DNA of 64,000 nt from Turritopsis dohrnii. Taxonomy: Eukaryota > Cnidaria > Hydrozoa > Anthoathecata > Oceaniidae. The stretch is taken from assembly GCA_027922465.2 (NCBI GenBank), contig BQMF02000596.1, forward strand, positions 1 through 64,000, read 5' to 3'. Made by a program: the position numbers and the translations under genes. Below, one piece after another: positions 44,693 through 54,815 of the stretch; position 1 is the stretch's first letter, and every line of letters begins with the position of its first letter. The notes under the pieces were generated by a model that worked only from the letters and a program-made list of their open reading frames with translations, did not search any database and had not been told where the DNA came from.

Positions 44693-44939
44693 TGTTGATA
44701 ATAGACAAAAGATTGTTTCTATACTGAATATGTGACTCGTATGACGTATGTCTATTTCTATTTCGACAATGCGTTGGTTTCTTTTTATGTATGTAGCGTG
44801 TTGCATTGTTTAGTTTTTTCTATAGGTCTTTGTTTTTTACGTTCTTGTTTTTAACGAGTCTGTACATGATGTAAGTTTTTTACTTGAAGAAGTTCTATGT
44901 TAGAATTGGAAAAGTTCTCTGTGCAAAATAACTTTAACA
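44693..44939 (+). repeat. copia 3' LTR
   Basis: 247 bp, preceded by a purine-rich AAGTGGCAG that could serve as the polypurine tract. Matches the 5' LTR base for base as far as I could read. Confidence 0.95.
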
Positions 44940-44944
44940 CTGTA

Positions 44945-45060
44945 GTTTGTTTTATACGGAAATTGTTTCAAATTATGTTTTTACTGAAGATGGCGTCAGC
45001 CGAATAGCTTTTAAACAAATTGTGTTCGTTATTCTTTTTATTATAGGTTGACATGGCAAA
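44945..45060 (+). repeat. Penelope terminal repeat, right part
   Basis: 'gtttgttttatacggaaatt' through 'aacaaattgtgttcgttatt', complement of 36182-36255. It resumes the Penelope sequence broken at 40032. Confidence 0.75.
44968..45025 (+). ncRNA. hammerhead-like fold in Penelope terminal repeat (plus)
   Basis: CUGAAGA at 44984-44990, stem II GGC-GUCA-GCC, GAA, then UAGCUU and a UAAACAAA strand that pairs with GUUUUUA upstream of the core. Stem II is better than in the 36.2-kb copy, but the AAGCUU palindrome of stem III is mutated to UAGCUU. Confidence 0.5.
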
Positions 45061-45470
45061 TAATTTGAAATAAAACCGGTTTTAACGTATTTCTTGCTTT
45101 CGCAGAAATCCAAAAAGACTCTGGCGAACGCCAATTGCATAATATGAGTATTTCGATTAGTATTTGCAAAACGTGGTGTGAAGAAGTTTTGTTTTATATA
45201 GTCATAATATAACCAATGTAGAGAACAAATATAAGTTGTCGAGTCCACTCGAGTTCATTTCTGTAAAACGTGAATTGTCAGGCCCGCATTTAGACTGGTC
45301 TAATGGTGCAGTAAAATTTTATAAGTCAACGTAAGGTGTATTTACTTATAGATTGAACCTGAAGTGTGAAATAATTGACTTTAGGACACTCGCGGCGGAG
45401 TAAACTATTTAAAATACTTTATGTAACTATACTCTATACTAATGTAAAAAGTTTACATGACATCGCTGCC
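45061..45470. other. spacer with one hairpin motif copy
   Basis: 45075-45115 holds 'tttcttgctttcgcagaaat' after 'aaaccggttt'. 45190-45250 ('caatgtagagaacaaatata') is similar to 57155-57195, part of a larger duplicated host segment. No ORF supported. Confidence 0.55.
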
Positions 45471-46110
45471 GATTTCGCATTTTCGGACAAATTTGGACTT
45501 TCAGTTGACCAAAGTTCATAAAATTTGCACAAAGCACAATTGAGAGGTGTTGATTTTTGAATTTCACAATAATGTTGACTGGGGTTTGATTAAAATTAGG
45601 CAATTTAGGCCAAATCTGGACCAAATTTGCATCTCTTATTTTCATGAAATTTTGCACAGAGTGCATTTGAAAGGTGCTGATATCGAATTTGTCAGATTTT
45701 GCTAAAATTGGACAATTAGAGCCAAATTTGGACCAAATTTAGAAAGTTCTTCAAATTTCACAAAATTTTGTACAGATCACATTTGAAAGGTGTTGATTTC
45801 GAACTTGACAGTCATTTTGTCACATTTGACAAGAGATGGGTAATTCAGGACAAATTTGGATCAAATTTCGAAAGTTCTTCAATTTTCATGAAATTTTGCA
45901 TGGATTACATTTTAAAGGTGCTGATTTCAAATTTGACAGTGATTTTGTCAGATTTGACTAAAATCGGCCATTTTGGGTCAAATTTGGACCAACGTTTGAA
46001 AGTTCTGCAATATTCATAAAGATTTGTACAAAGAACAAAAATTTCCCAGGTTTTCGCCAATCTGTTTGTTAGATTTGACCATTTTTTGACAATTCGGCGA
46101 TGTTGCATTT
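45470..46110. repeat. ~125-bp tandem array
   Basis: The landmark 'aaa(a)tttTGcac' recurs at about 45521, 45647, 45762, 45891 and 46017, spacing 115-129 bp. Each unit also has 'aaaggtg.tgattt', 'ttgacag', 'caaatttgga' and 'gaaagttct'. Copies are 75-85% alike by eye. It may continue an ancient gene-like repeat, but no frame stays open across units. Confidence 0.82.
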
Positions 46111-47050
46111 TTGAGACTAGTTATGTGTCGTTGTGTTACGTCCTGAAGTATTAAGCCAGGCAGCTTCTTGTTATTCCTTAAAAATATAGAACAGTTAAGT
46201 ATTAATTTTTTACTTTTTATTTCCTAATTTTGAAAGTTTTTCTTTTACTTACGCTGTGCGATTCGCGTAATTTTTTTTGCTCAAATGAATAAATTTTATT
46301 TTTAAAGCATTTAGCCCAATAGCAAGCATGAAATGGGGTGTCGCTTTGGAAAACACACAATGAAAAGGTCTTTTGCCTGGAATGCTTTTTGATGTGGAGT
46401 TTGTAACGGAGCTTTGAGATTGAGACTTTTAGATTTGTACGTCTAGCAAATTGGCGGCTGTTATTGTTACCTTACATTGAAGGTAGTGTGTTGTATTAGT
46501 GACACTAGGTCAGAGGCTATCCAAAACTAGGGAAAATTTGTATATTTTGTGCTTATTCAGAAACATGTATGTAGACAAGTAATATAGCTTTATGAAGCTT
46601 TTTTCACTTTCTTATCTGCTAAAACAACCTCAAACTTTACATTACTTTCTGCTTAAAAACTAAAAGAGAGAAGAGAATTTTTTTCAGCTTTTTGCGTTTT
46701 CAAAACCTTTCTATAAGCCTTGTTGTGTGATGACAAATTTTAAGTTAAAAGAGTAAAGCAAATGTGAATTAGTTTTTCAACATGCTGTTGCCACCAGTGC
46801 GAAAACTCAGAACATTAAAAAATGGGTTTGGAAAACAAATAGCAGACAGACAACAGCAAAATCGCAAACCGACGAAGTAAATAAATGACTTGCTCTCTCT
46901 ACAGATTCCCTAATAGAAAACTGTTGTTTATGCTCATAACAGTTCATTATCTTCAAAAACATAAAAACGTAATGAGTTTTTGTTATTTCAATTCACATAT
47001 CTTTTATCTCCTTACCTTTACTTCAGTCTTTGTTTTAATAAATCTCCACT
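46111..47050. other. no feature recognised
   Basis: AT-rich, no supported ORF, repeat or RNA. Confidence 0.45.
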
Positions 47051-47053
47051 TCT

Positions 47054-47272
47054 AAAATCGCAGGAGTCCATCCCCTATGGTAGTTATTAATTTTTATCCT
47101 GAAACCTGCATTCAAGATTTTATTCATGCCGTGGATATTGCAGTAGACATTCTTGAAAATGATAAAGGTGAGATTACAAAATTCTCGATGTAATTGTATT
47201 ATGTTTTTATCTTTTGTATCACTGTTGTTTATTTCAGAGATTGCATCAGAAACTAGTATACAGAGTGAATAA
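47054..47272 (+). CDS. short two-exon host unit, copy 1 (function unknown)
   Basis: Candidate exons after 'aaaatcgcag' (about 47064-47167) and at 47238-47272, joined by a GT-AG intron (aaag|gtgag ... atttcag|ag). Translation includes VVINFYPETCIQDFIHAVDI, DILENDK then EIASETSIQSE and a stop. The second locus, 57272-57389, keeps the same splice sites and VDIFENNQ/EITSEATL-stop. Conservation of both splice junctions in two diverged copies supports a real exon pair. No domain recognised; the 5' part of the gene is not found. Confidence 0.45.
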
Positions 47273-47704
47273 AAATATTCAATGAAGAGGGTATGTATAC
47301 AGTCCGCATGCACGATTTTCGCGATTTTATCTGTTATATGTGACCAAAAAAATGTTTCAGCACATATTATTGTTGATAATGCCATAAAAAATTTTATGAA
47401 AGAATTTCATGTTTTCCCTCCAGAGCAAACCTAAACTATTTCTTTACTTCTGAGGAGGTCATACTCATATTTTGGAATAGGTTACACAATTTTGCAGTTA
47501 GTAGTTAATGTTTTTCGAAATAACACTCTTTTAAGACAACTGTGTCGTATTCATCACTGTTGCTACCATATTTTTCATTCAAAACCCATGGGGATGTATT
47601 TGATTCACTTGTTGACTGCTTTAGGAAATTTGCTTGAGGTTAAACATTCTTATTATGATTACATAATGCTACCATTTCAGTACCTTTTGAACAATATGAA
47701 CTAG

Positions 47705-47745
47705 GCACCGAGGCGGCGTCGCTCGCCGCCAATGTTCAGCCTGCG
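47705..47745. repeat. GC-rich double-hairpin repeat, copy 3
   Basis: 'ggcggcgtcgctcgccgcc' plus 'aatgttcagcctgcgttga', the same block as 8450-8500. Confidence 0.7.
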
Positions 47746-48049
47746 TTGAGTTCACGAAAAATAAAACTAAGGAATTGACAATGATAAGTGTACCCAAGTT
47801 GTAGAGCTCGAAAAACTGATAAAAAATGTATGGAGTTGTTTCGCTACGACCAACCACTAGAGAGACACCCTTGATCAAAGATTTAGATACCCACATCACC
47901 CAAGAGGGCGTCACAAACCCATATCCAAAAAAATTTGTCCTAAATTTTGCATCTTCCCATCGCCTGTATCGCGGACCCCCAAAAACGCCAGTTATCCCTA
48001 TCGGTTACGGAGATAATTTTCCCTAAACGTCACTTTCGATTTGAGTCTA

Positions 48050-48460
48050 AATGCAATGCCTTCACACTGACGTCGCACAAAAGAAGAGAAATAGTTTCTC
48101 TCACAACTCAATCTACCATTTTGCGTGACAGACTCGAAAAACGTTTAACTTTTATTTTTTAAAATATCAATTTTGGGGTCTCAGCGCAAAGATAGAAGTA
48201 ATAAAAATTTGAATGGATTTAGCGCTTTGAAACAATAAGCACGATGTAATTAAACTACGTGTTAACTGACAATTAAAAATTTAGTTACATTTTTCCAAGA
48301 CATTTTCCTTATTTTCTCAAAAACCACTTTTTCATTTTTCGCAAAAATATACCAGCCGAAAAAGAACTTGAAAATGGCTTTCCAACGGTGTAAAAATTAT
48401 TTTGAAATTCGCTATATTTAAAATTTCCGTTTCCAACATTATGAAAGACACTGCATATAG
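48050..48460. repeat. dispersed repeat end plus CACTG-ended element
   Basis: 48060-48130 ('cacaactcaatctaccattt', 'tgcgtgacagac') matches 11090-11145 and 24010-24060. 48140-48460 ('ggggtctcagcgcaaa', 'aagcacgatgtaattaaact', 'gaaaatggctttcca') matches 52905-53235 and ends near 'gacactgca'; the sister copy ends 'cacactgta', a mariner-like terminus. No ORF. Confidence 0.7.
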
Positions 48461-48483
48461 ATGAGACAAAAATGTTCATGTTC

Positions 48484-48580
48484 CAGGAATAGCTGCTCCA
48501 GCCGAAGCACCATCTTTACATACATTCTTGGCAGCCGTAACTTTTGTCAGGATGTCCTCAGTTATTATTAACTATTGGCT
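48484..48580 (-). pseudogene. lipase N-terminal exon copy, truncated
   Basis: Minus strand: LIITEDILTKVTAAKNVCKD, GASAGAAIPGT then stop, parallel to LITTEDIQTAVRAAEYVYKD / GATTGKTIPKT of the lipase exon at 58474-58689. The acceptor AG (aacacag) is kept; the second half of the exon, with the oxyanion-hole RGT, is lost. With the exon unit at 47.1 kb it repeats the arrangement seen at 57.3-58.7 kb. Confidence 0.75.
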
Positions 48581-48584
48581 GTGT

Positions 48585-50110
48585 TATAAAGAACTTATTA
48601 TTGTAATTGCGTTTTTTGACATAAACCATAGAAAAAAGAAGAGCCTTATCAGAGAAATGAGGCAATCATAACTTTTTTATGCAATGCTACAATTCCATTT
48701 TTTGTCACTCTTCATCCCCTCTAAATGTATTTGCCACAAAGAAATAGTAGCCACAAAGTTACAAGTTCAGTTTTTTATTACATGATTGGAACTTGCTAAC
48801 GTATGTTACCTAATTGTGAAGGACCCATTCTGATATCAGCATTTCCAGCAAAAAAAAATCTACTACTATTTCTTCTACTAATTTATTTGATCAAGGAGGG
48901 TAATACAATAAAAGGCAGCATCGAGCAATTCATTCAGATAGCTTGAAAATTAGCATAAATCAGTTTCTTTTAGGACTGAAGCGGAAATTGTTCAAGCATT
49001 GAGACGTCGAGTTTAATCTCACATGCATGTTGGAATTTTACATCATCAATGCAGGCGATATTTAACAAGAATTCCACTGACGTAACAATTGTGAATAAAT
49101 TTTCTTGCAATAAGTGTACTTCATTCAAAAATTAACTGGCTATGACCATTGGAAGGCACACAAATACCATAGAAAATTACACAATGCTGTTGGACGTAAC
49201 TACAAAACATCTCTACAAGAATGATTATAAGCCATTTTCACAATAATAGGATGAGATAAATAAATTGCCCTACTGCTGCGTTTGAGTTGATATAGGATAA
49301 AACCGTTCGTTATATGCCCTAGATCTAAAATCTCAAATCAAATAAAAAATATTCCGTGAGTCAAGGGCGTAGGATTGAGCTCCCCACCCCAAACACAAAA
49401 TGTCTTAAGTCCCCATTAGTTAAACATAACCTTCTGTTCAAGAACAAGTGTTTCTTACAGCATCTTTCCATTTTCCGTATTCATCGCCATTTTGGTCCTT
49501 GTAGACACTTGGTAAGATTACTATGCGTGATTTGTAACGACGCACGGAATGGTCATTGACATTAGGAAACAGACGGAACCGCTTACTACAAACGCCAGTA
49601 TCTTTACTGCCGCACACTTTCCAATATCTTTCTCCCCAAAAAATTTGTTTCGACATCCAAACCTCTCTAATTATGAGCAGAATATACATTTAAGCTACAG
49701 AAAAATCAGGGCAGAATCTTCAGGCTGATTCCAAAGGGTGAAGGGAATGGAAGAGTTGTAAATTAACTGTCATTATTAATAATAGTAAGAAATGATAAAA
49801 AAAAACTTGAGTAGTAACACTTGCCTAGAATGATGCTTCATTTCAGGAGCAAACGGCATTGGCAATTGAGGAATTGGATCCAGGTCATTTGTGAAGCGCA
49901 ATTTACGAAAGGAGTTTATCTTTTCATCATGTATATCTGCGTAGGCTGTGTCACCAGTTCGAGGCTGCCCAAACGTTATCAGGGAACTTTGTATGTTTTG
50001 CCAAATGTTATGCTGAAAAAATAAAAAATTAGATCAGCTTAATATTTATCTGATTCAAGTTCCTAAAGTTATTTTATTTAAAATTCAATAGAATTCAAGT
50101 AGAACGTGAG
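48585..50110. other. no supported gene
   Basis: 49689-49438 (minus, 83 codons) and 49821-50024 (plus) are open but show no known motif. An acceptor-like 'gcttcatttcag' at ~49835-49846 precedes EQTALAIEELDPGHL and a stop, a possible terminal exon, at low confidence. Confidence 0.35.
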
Positions 50111-50112
50111 TA

Positions 50113-50212
50113 TTTTATTTTTATTTTTATTTATTTTCTCCATTTTTTTTTTTTTTTTCATTTTTTTCATTTTTCTTTTTTTTTTTTTTCATTTTCATTT
50201 TTTATTTCATTT
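50113..50212. repeat. T-rich low-complexity run
   Basis: About 100 bases of T runs interrupted by CATTTT and ATTTT units. Confidence 0.85.
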
Positions 50213-52010
50213 AAGATTCAACTGTTCAAAACTCAATATTGTAAGTAGAACTTGAGTAGGAGTTAAAAGAATTAAAACAACCACAACTCAAATTATTCAT
50301 TTAAGCGAGCACATTTTAAGCGCCAATCTCGAGTACGATAAGTACCATAGGCATAGCCTAATGTCACATGGGTTTGCTTAAATAATAACAGGTCGAATGC
50401 TTATGCTTTATGCTTTTTTTAAACCTACTTTATGCTCATTGTAGTCAATTTTAAAATTTTAATTGTCTTTATTTACCTTCAAACGCAAAACGCCTTTCTT
50501 TTTTGGTTCCAAGTTCTCATCAGTTTTAACATTAATATAGAATAGTTACGGATTATTTTTTAATTTTTGTATGTAGAGGAAAACTGCACTAAATCTCTTA
50601 TTTCGGCATTCAGGTACACTTTAGCTCAAATGTCCATTAAATGAATATAGTATGGCTATAGGAATTAGTATTAACAACAAAAGAAAAGCTTTAAAATGTT
50701 AAATCAATCTTTCCCTTTGTACACCGCGGTTTCGAATGGCTGCAATTTATTATTGTTATGCAGTCATAAAATCTTTTATGTATTGACATGTTTAGGAGCA
50801 ATTAATATGGCTCTGTATTGTCAGCTGATAAAGCATAACAGATTTGAAAAGAGTCAGACGATTATTAGTTGCCACAACGTGAACGAAAAGATCACCAGCT
50901 GATTTGAAAACATTTCTTAACTAGCTACTTATTAAGTGAACTTTGTTCACATTGGGGATTTGTAAAATGCAGTGCAAGATAAATGAAAAAAGACTTGTGA
51001 ATTAATTTCCCTTTTATTTGACAGAAAAATGTTTGTGGTTCAAAATTGTCGACAAAAGAACTCGAGGCAGTGATATTAGAGAAAATCACTCTCACTTGAT
51101 AAGCGATCCTCTCTATATCTTTTTAAAAAGCATTTGAACTCATTTGGAATATACGTATTTAAGGCTTTTTGAGTATATAACAAATTGTATTAAAGGTTGT
51201 CATAACTTAGAAATGCTGAATAACGAAAAATGTTCATAACTTTCTCAAAAGCAATGTTTTTCCCTATTAGTTTAAATTTTGTGTAAGAATAACCTAATGA
51301 TTACATCTGTCGAAAAAAATTTTTAAAAAAATATTTTGACTTTTGAAAAGTACGCTATGCCCTTAAGAAATGCTTAAAAGATTTTTTCACTTCAATAGAA
51401 GACAATGTTTTTGCCATGTATCAATGGAATAAAGGCATTCTGTGGCTTGCCATATGCAAGATAAAGCTTTAAATTTATCAAATTCAATTAAGAGATAATC
51501 AGGACAGATTACAATCTCCTACGACTTGTTTTTGAAGTCTATCTATACTTAGTTTTCCTACTCAGTCATAACATTTCTGGCTACTGTAACATCCTATAAA
51601 TGATATCATTTAATGTGATGTTTTAAATCGTATTAGACACCCACTCCCTTTTTGAATGTATCCAGACAGTAGCCCAATCGGACATTTATCCAACGAATAG
51701 AATTTGGGCTGGGGGCAAGAGTCAGGGTTAAGGTTATTGATCTTCGAATTAATATCCGGTTGGAGAAACGTCCAATCAGGCTATTGTTCTGAATGGCAAA
51801 TGTCAGTCCGTCGGAGAATCCTTTTCGAGCAGTTCCAATTAACTTGATCTTAACTTTTTGCCACAAACTTTGCAACAAAATGGTTGCAGCAGAAACTGCA
51901 ATATAGAGTATAAGCATTTACCATTTATATTTTTTCGCATGAATTATGAATTATACTTATATAATTCAAATTATTAGCCGTGTTGTCTAATAATAAAATA
52001 AATACATAAT
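50213..52010. other. no feature recognised
   Basis: No supported ORF. 51640-51830 is less AT-rich, with 'gagtcagggttaaggtt' and 'cgtccaatcaggct', and may be an unclassified repeat. A degenerate hammerhead-like block follows at 52024-52055. Confidence 0.4.
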
Positions 52011-52189
52011 TCTTTTATTTAACAGCTTTTTGGCTTACCCCATCTTCAATAAAACAACAGTTTGCCGAAAAGCTTTGAAATAATAAAATTATGCTGAACG
52101 GTACAAATAGTTACCAGGTACTTGTGCTCAATAAACCGATGGATATGCATGTTTCCATAAACATAATGTGTATAATAACTCAGAAAAAT

Positions 52190-52298
52190 AATAACGAACA
52201 AGATTCCCTTACGTGCAGAAAGATTTCTGCAAAATCTGTTGAAGTATGAAAGATGAAATATGTTTTGATATTTATGAAATTCGACAGAAAATGTTGCA
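52190..52298. repeat. LR repeat copy 5, first segment
   Basis: 'gcagaaagatttctgcaaaa' and 'gttgaagtatgaaa' match the LR start region at 33040-33080. It is interrupted by a tRNA-like sequence. Confidence 0.65.
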
Positions 52299-52370
52299 TG
52301 ATCTAGGTGGGCTCAAACCACCGACCCTTCAGTTATCAGACAAGTGCATTGCCAACTGCGCCACGGAAGC
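52299..52370 (-). pseudogene. tRNA-Met-like pseudogene or SINE head
   Basis: The minus strand starts GCTTCCGTGGCGCAGTTGGC, typical of an elongator tRNA-Met 5' half with an A box. The loop reads CTGATAA where CTCATAA is expected, so the anticodon is GAT instead of CAT. The T arm is good: GGTGG-TTTGAGC-CCACC, with GAGCC in the B box. The 3' acceptor strand (TAGATCA) does not pair with GCTTCCG. It is a tRNA-derived relic, not a working tRNA. Confidence 0.7.
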
Positions 52371-52640
52371 AAACGTAAATCTGTATTGTATAATAGAGCT
52401 TTTTTGACTCTAGCTAGAAAAGGATGATCACAGTCCAAGGGGTTATTAGTTTCTTCTTTAAATTTCCTTTTTATCTGAAAATATGTTTTATGTCTGAAAA
52501 TATATATAATATTGACCAAAGAAACTTTTGTAAATCTTTCGCTGAACATGCAATGTACAGTGCTTTGGTTTCATGTAAATTAGACAGTAAGAAAACAAGA
52601 AATGCTTTGCATATTTACAAATCGCGTTACAGAAGACTTT
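52371..52640. repeat. LR-associated block
   Basis: 'gatgatcacagtccaaggg', 'agtttcttcttta' and 'cagtgctttggtttcatgta' match 32825-32970. Confidence 0.6.
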
Positions 52641-52649
52641 TAGATCAAC

Positions 52650-53237
52650 ATCAAAAATTATATGTTTATACACGTAACTTATATATATATATGCACCATT
52701 GGAAAGCCATTTTGAAGTTCTTTCGGATAGTATGCTTTCGTTTAAAATGAAAATGTGGTTTTTGAAAAAATAAGGAAAATGTCTTGAAAGAATGTAATTA
52801 AATTTTTAATGGTCGATTAAGATGTGAATGAAAAGAAAAATTTTTTTGAAACAATGACAGCAATTTGGAAAACAATGAACAAATGTAAGCTGTGTGTTGA
52901 AGAAAAACGTTAAACTTTTATGTTTTAAAAGACCAATTTGGGGGTCTCAGCGCAAACATAAAATTAATAAAAAATTTGAATGGATTCAGTGTTTTGAAAC
53001 AATAAGCACGATGTAATTAAACTACGTGTTAATCGACCATTAAAAATTTAATAACATTTTTCGATAACATTTTCCTTATTTTTTCATAACCCACTTTTTC
53101 ATTTTTCACACAAATATACTAGCCGAAAGAGCTTGAAAATGGCTTTCCATTGATGTAAAAATTATTTTGAAATTTGGTATATTCATTTAAAAAAACAACT
53201 TTAAAATTTCCATTTCCAACATTACGAAACACACTGT
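52650..53237. mobile_element. inverted-repeat element ending CACACTGTA
   Basis: 52650-52830 and 53020-53200 are mutually inverted ('attttgaagttctttcgg' / 'ccgaaagagcttgaaaatgg', 'aaggaaaatg' / 'cattttcctt'). The right end 'cacactgta' is mariner-like. The central part (52905-53035) is shared with 48140-48265. No transposase; the left terminus is not clear. Confidence 0.6.
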
Positions 53238-53249
53238 ACAATCCAGAGC

Positions 53250-54345
53250 ATTGTGAAACTTTGTGTACTTAGTGTTTGAATGTGCAGTTGGCACGGTGCA
53301 TGGTGAATAGGAAGGCTAATCGTAGTAATTAGTAAAAGTTAAAAACTGATATCACAAATGAAAGATTAATGGAAATAAAGACTATATATTTTATACTGTT
53401 GGGCTAACAAATAGTGACATACAAACCCATTTAAATAGCTAGAGAAACGTCAAATAAAAGTGATGCAATATACAGATATTTTTTATGTTTGAGTTGAGGA
53501 CATTGAGCTGAGCTGTACTAATCCAGAACTTAAAAAAAGCAATACAACCCACACGACGTGTACAAACACAAGCCTTCTTAGACATTTTAAAAAAAAGCTC
53601 TCCTTTTTCACTCTGTTTACAAATTATTAATGTACAAAATATTCCTTACGATCCTTTGGATCTTTAATTTTTTTTTAAATCCATTTAACATTGATCAAAG
53701 AAATTTGTGGCTGCGAATGTGCGGCTAACTTGGTGTTAGTAAATCTAAGTGGATCTAACTGCTCTGGCATTTTGAAGATACTGCACGTTCGCTTCATGTA
53801 ATGATTTCATGTGAACTGATGCACGAAATATACATTTTTTGGCGACACGACCAAATTCATCTGAAAGACCTAAAACATCATTTCTTTGGGGACGGAAAAT
53901 AATATTAATTCTGATCTTTCAGTAATAACAGTGATTATGACACAACGTTAATCATATGCTTTAAACATTTTGATATTATGTCTTTCAAATTCCTACATTT
54001 TAAACATAAAAAGTTAACGATCACAAACAATACAAGATCCAAACTTACACAAATCTGCACCATGAAACTGAGAACAGAAATTTGTGTTAAATGCAGATTG
54101 TGCAATGTTTTGAATTTGTAGTTGCCATATTGCCATATTGGGAACTTCTTTACGACCTATTTCATCTTTAATTTCTTTTAAATACAAGAAACTTTGAAAT
54201 CTAAGTGGGTTTACTGCGCTGGCAATTTGAAGACGTGCACGGTACGAATTTTTCGCTTAATGTATTGATTTCATGTAAACTTATGCACGCAGTTTACATT
54301 TTTTGGCTACACGACCATCGATTGGTATTTCAAACAAAGCCGGTT
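53250..54345. repeat. LR repeat copy 5, second segment
   Basis: 'agctagagaaacgtcaaata', 'gagctgagctgtact' and 'ccagaacttaaaa' match 35400-35540; later blocks near 53640-53860 and 54160-54310 repeat each other. Diverged and rearranged relative to copies 3 and 4. Ends in a 'tttcttgctttcgcagaaat' hairpin motif (54355). Confidence 0.65.
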
Positions 54346-54468
54346 GTAATAGATTTCTTGCTTTCGCAGAAATCTAATTAGTGTATCATAAGTTATTCAA
54401 ACGCAATTTCATAATATTTGTATCATGAATTTTTGGTTAACAGAAACCGATAGCCAAATGTTTACATA

Positions 54469-54815
54469 CACTCTTTTTTTTTATAAGAACCATGAAATTT
54501 GAGTTGAGGTTCAACTGTTCTTATTTGTTCTTATTTTTAGGCTATCTTTACACAGAAATCTAGTTCCAAAAAGCTTCGAAGCTTCATTAACATATACTAA
54601 TGTTTACTTTTTGAACCTAGTTTTTATTCTTTTAATTTTAGTTTGTAAAACTAGATTATCTTTCTTCTGTTACATTTTTCAACAAGAAATGGGGAAAAAA
54701 GAAAAAAATATTTCAGACAAATTTTGAGCCTCACAGCTGTTGTTAAATTGTTCTTACTTTTTGCCCATTTTGAGCCTCATTGTTCTTATAAAATTGTTCT
54801 TGTAACAAAAGAGTG
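54469..54815. mobile_element. 347-bp inverted-repeat MITE (CACTCTTTT ends)
   Basis: Left CACTCTTTTTTTTATAAGAA, right 'ttgtaacaaaagagtg', flanked by TA on each side (54467-54468, 54816-54817). 'tgttctta' recurs near both ends. CACT termini recall CACTA/EnSpm, but the TA flanks do not settle the family. Confidence 0.7.

Larger units (their letters stand above)
40259..44939 (+). mobile_element. young Ty1/copia LTR retrotransposon
   Basis: 247-bp LTRs at 40259-40505 and 44693-44939, TG...CA, with no difference found between them when read side by side. Target duplication CTGTA at 40254-40258 and 44940-44944. The primer binding site GGTTATGGGCCCAG directly follows the 5' LTR and is of the half-initiator-tRNA-Met type used by Drosophila copia. 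One gag-pol frame follows the order Gag, protease, integrase, RT, RNase H. Identical LTRs mean very recent insertion. Confidence 0.96.

Noticed and set aside
47035..47385. 116-codon minus-strand ORF
   Set aside because: It is antisense to the better supported exon pair, spans its intron and shows no motif.
50113..50212. Possible poly-A tail of a retrocopy (T-rich strand)
   Set aside because: No coding sequence or target duplication next to it; it reads as low-complexity DNA.
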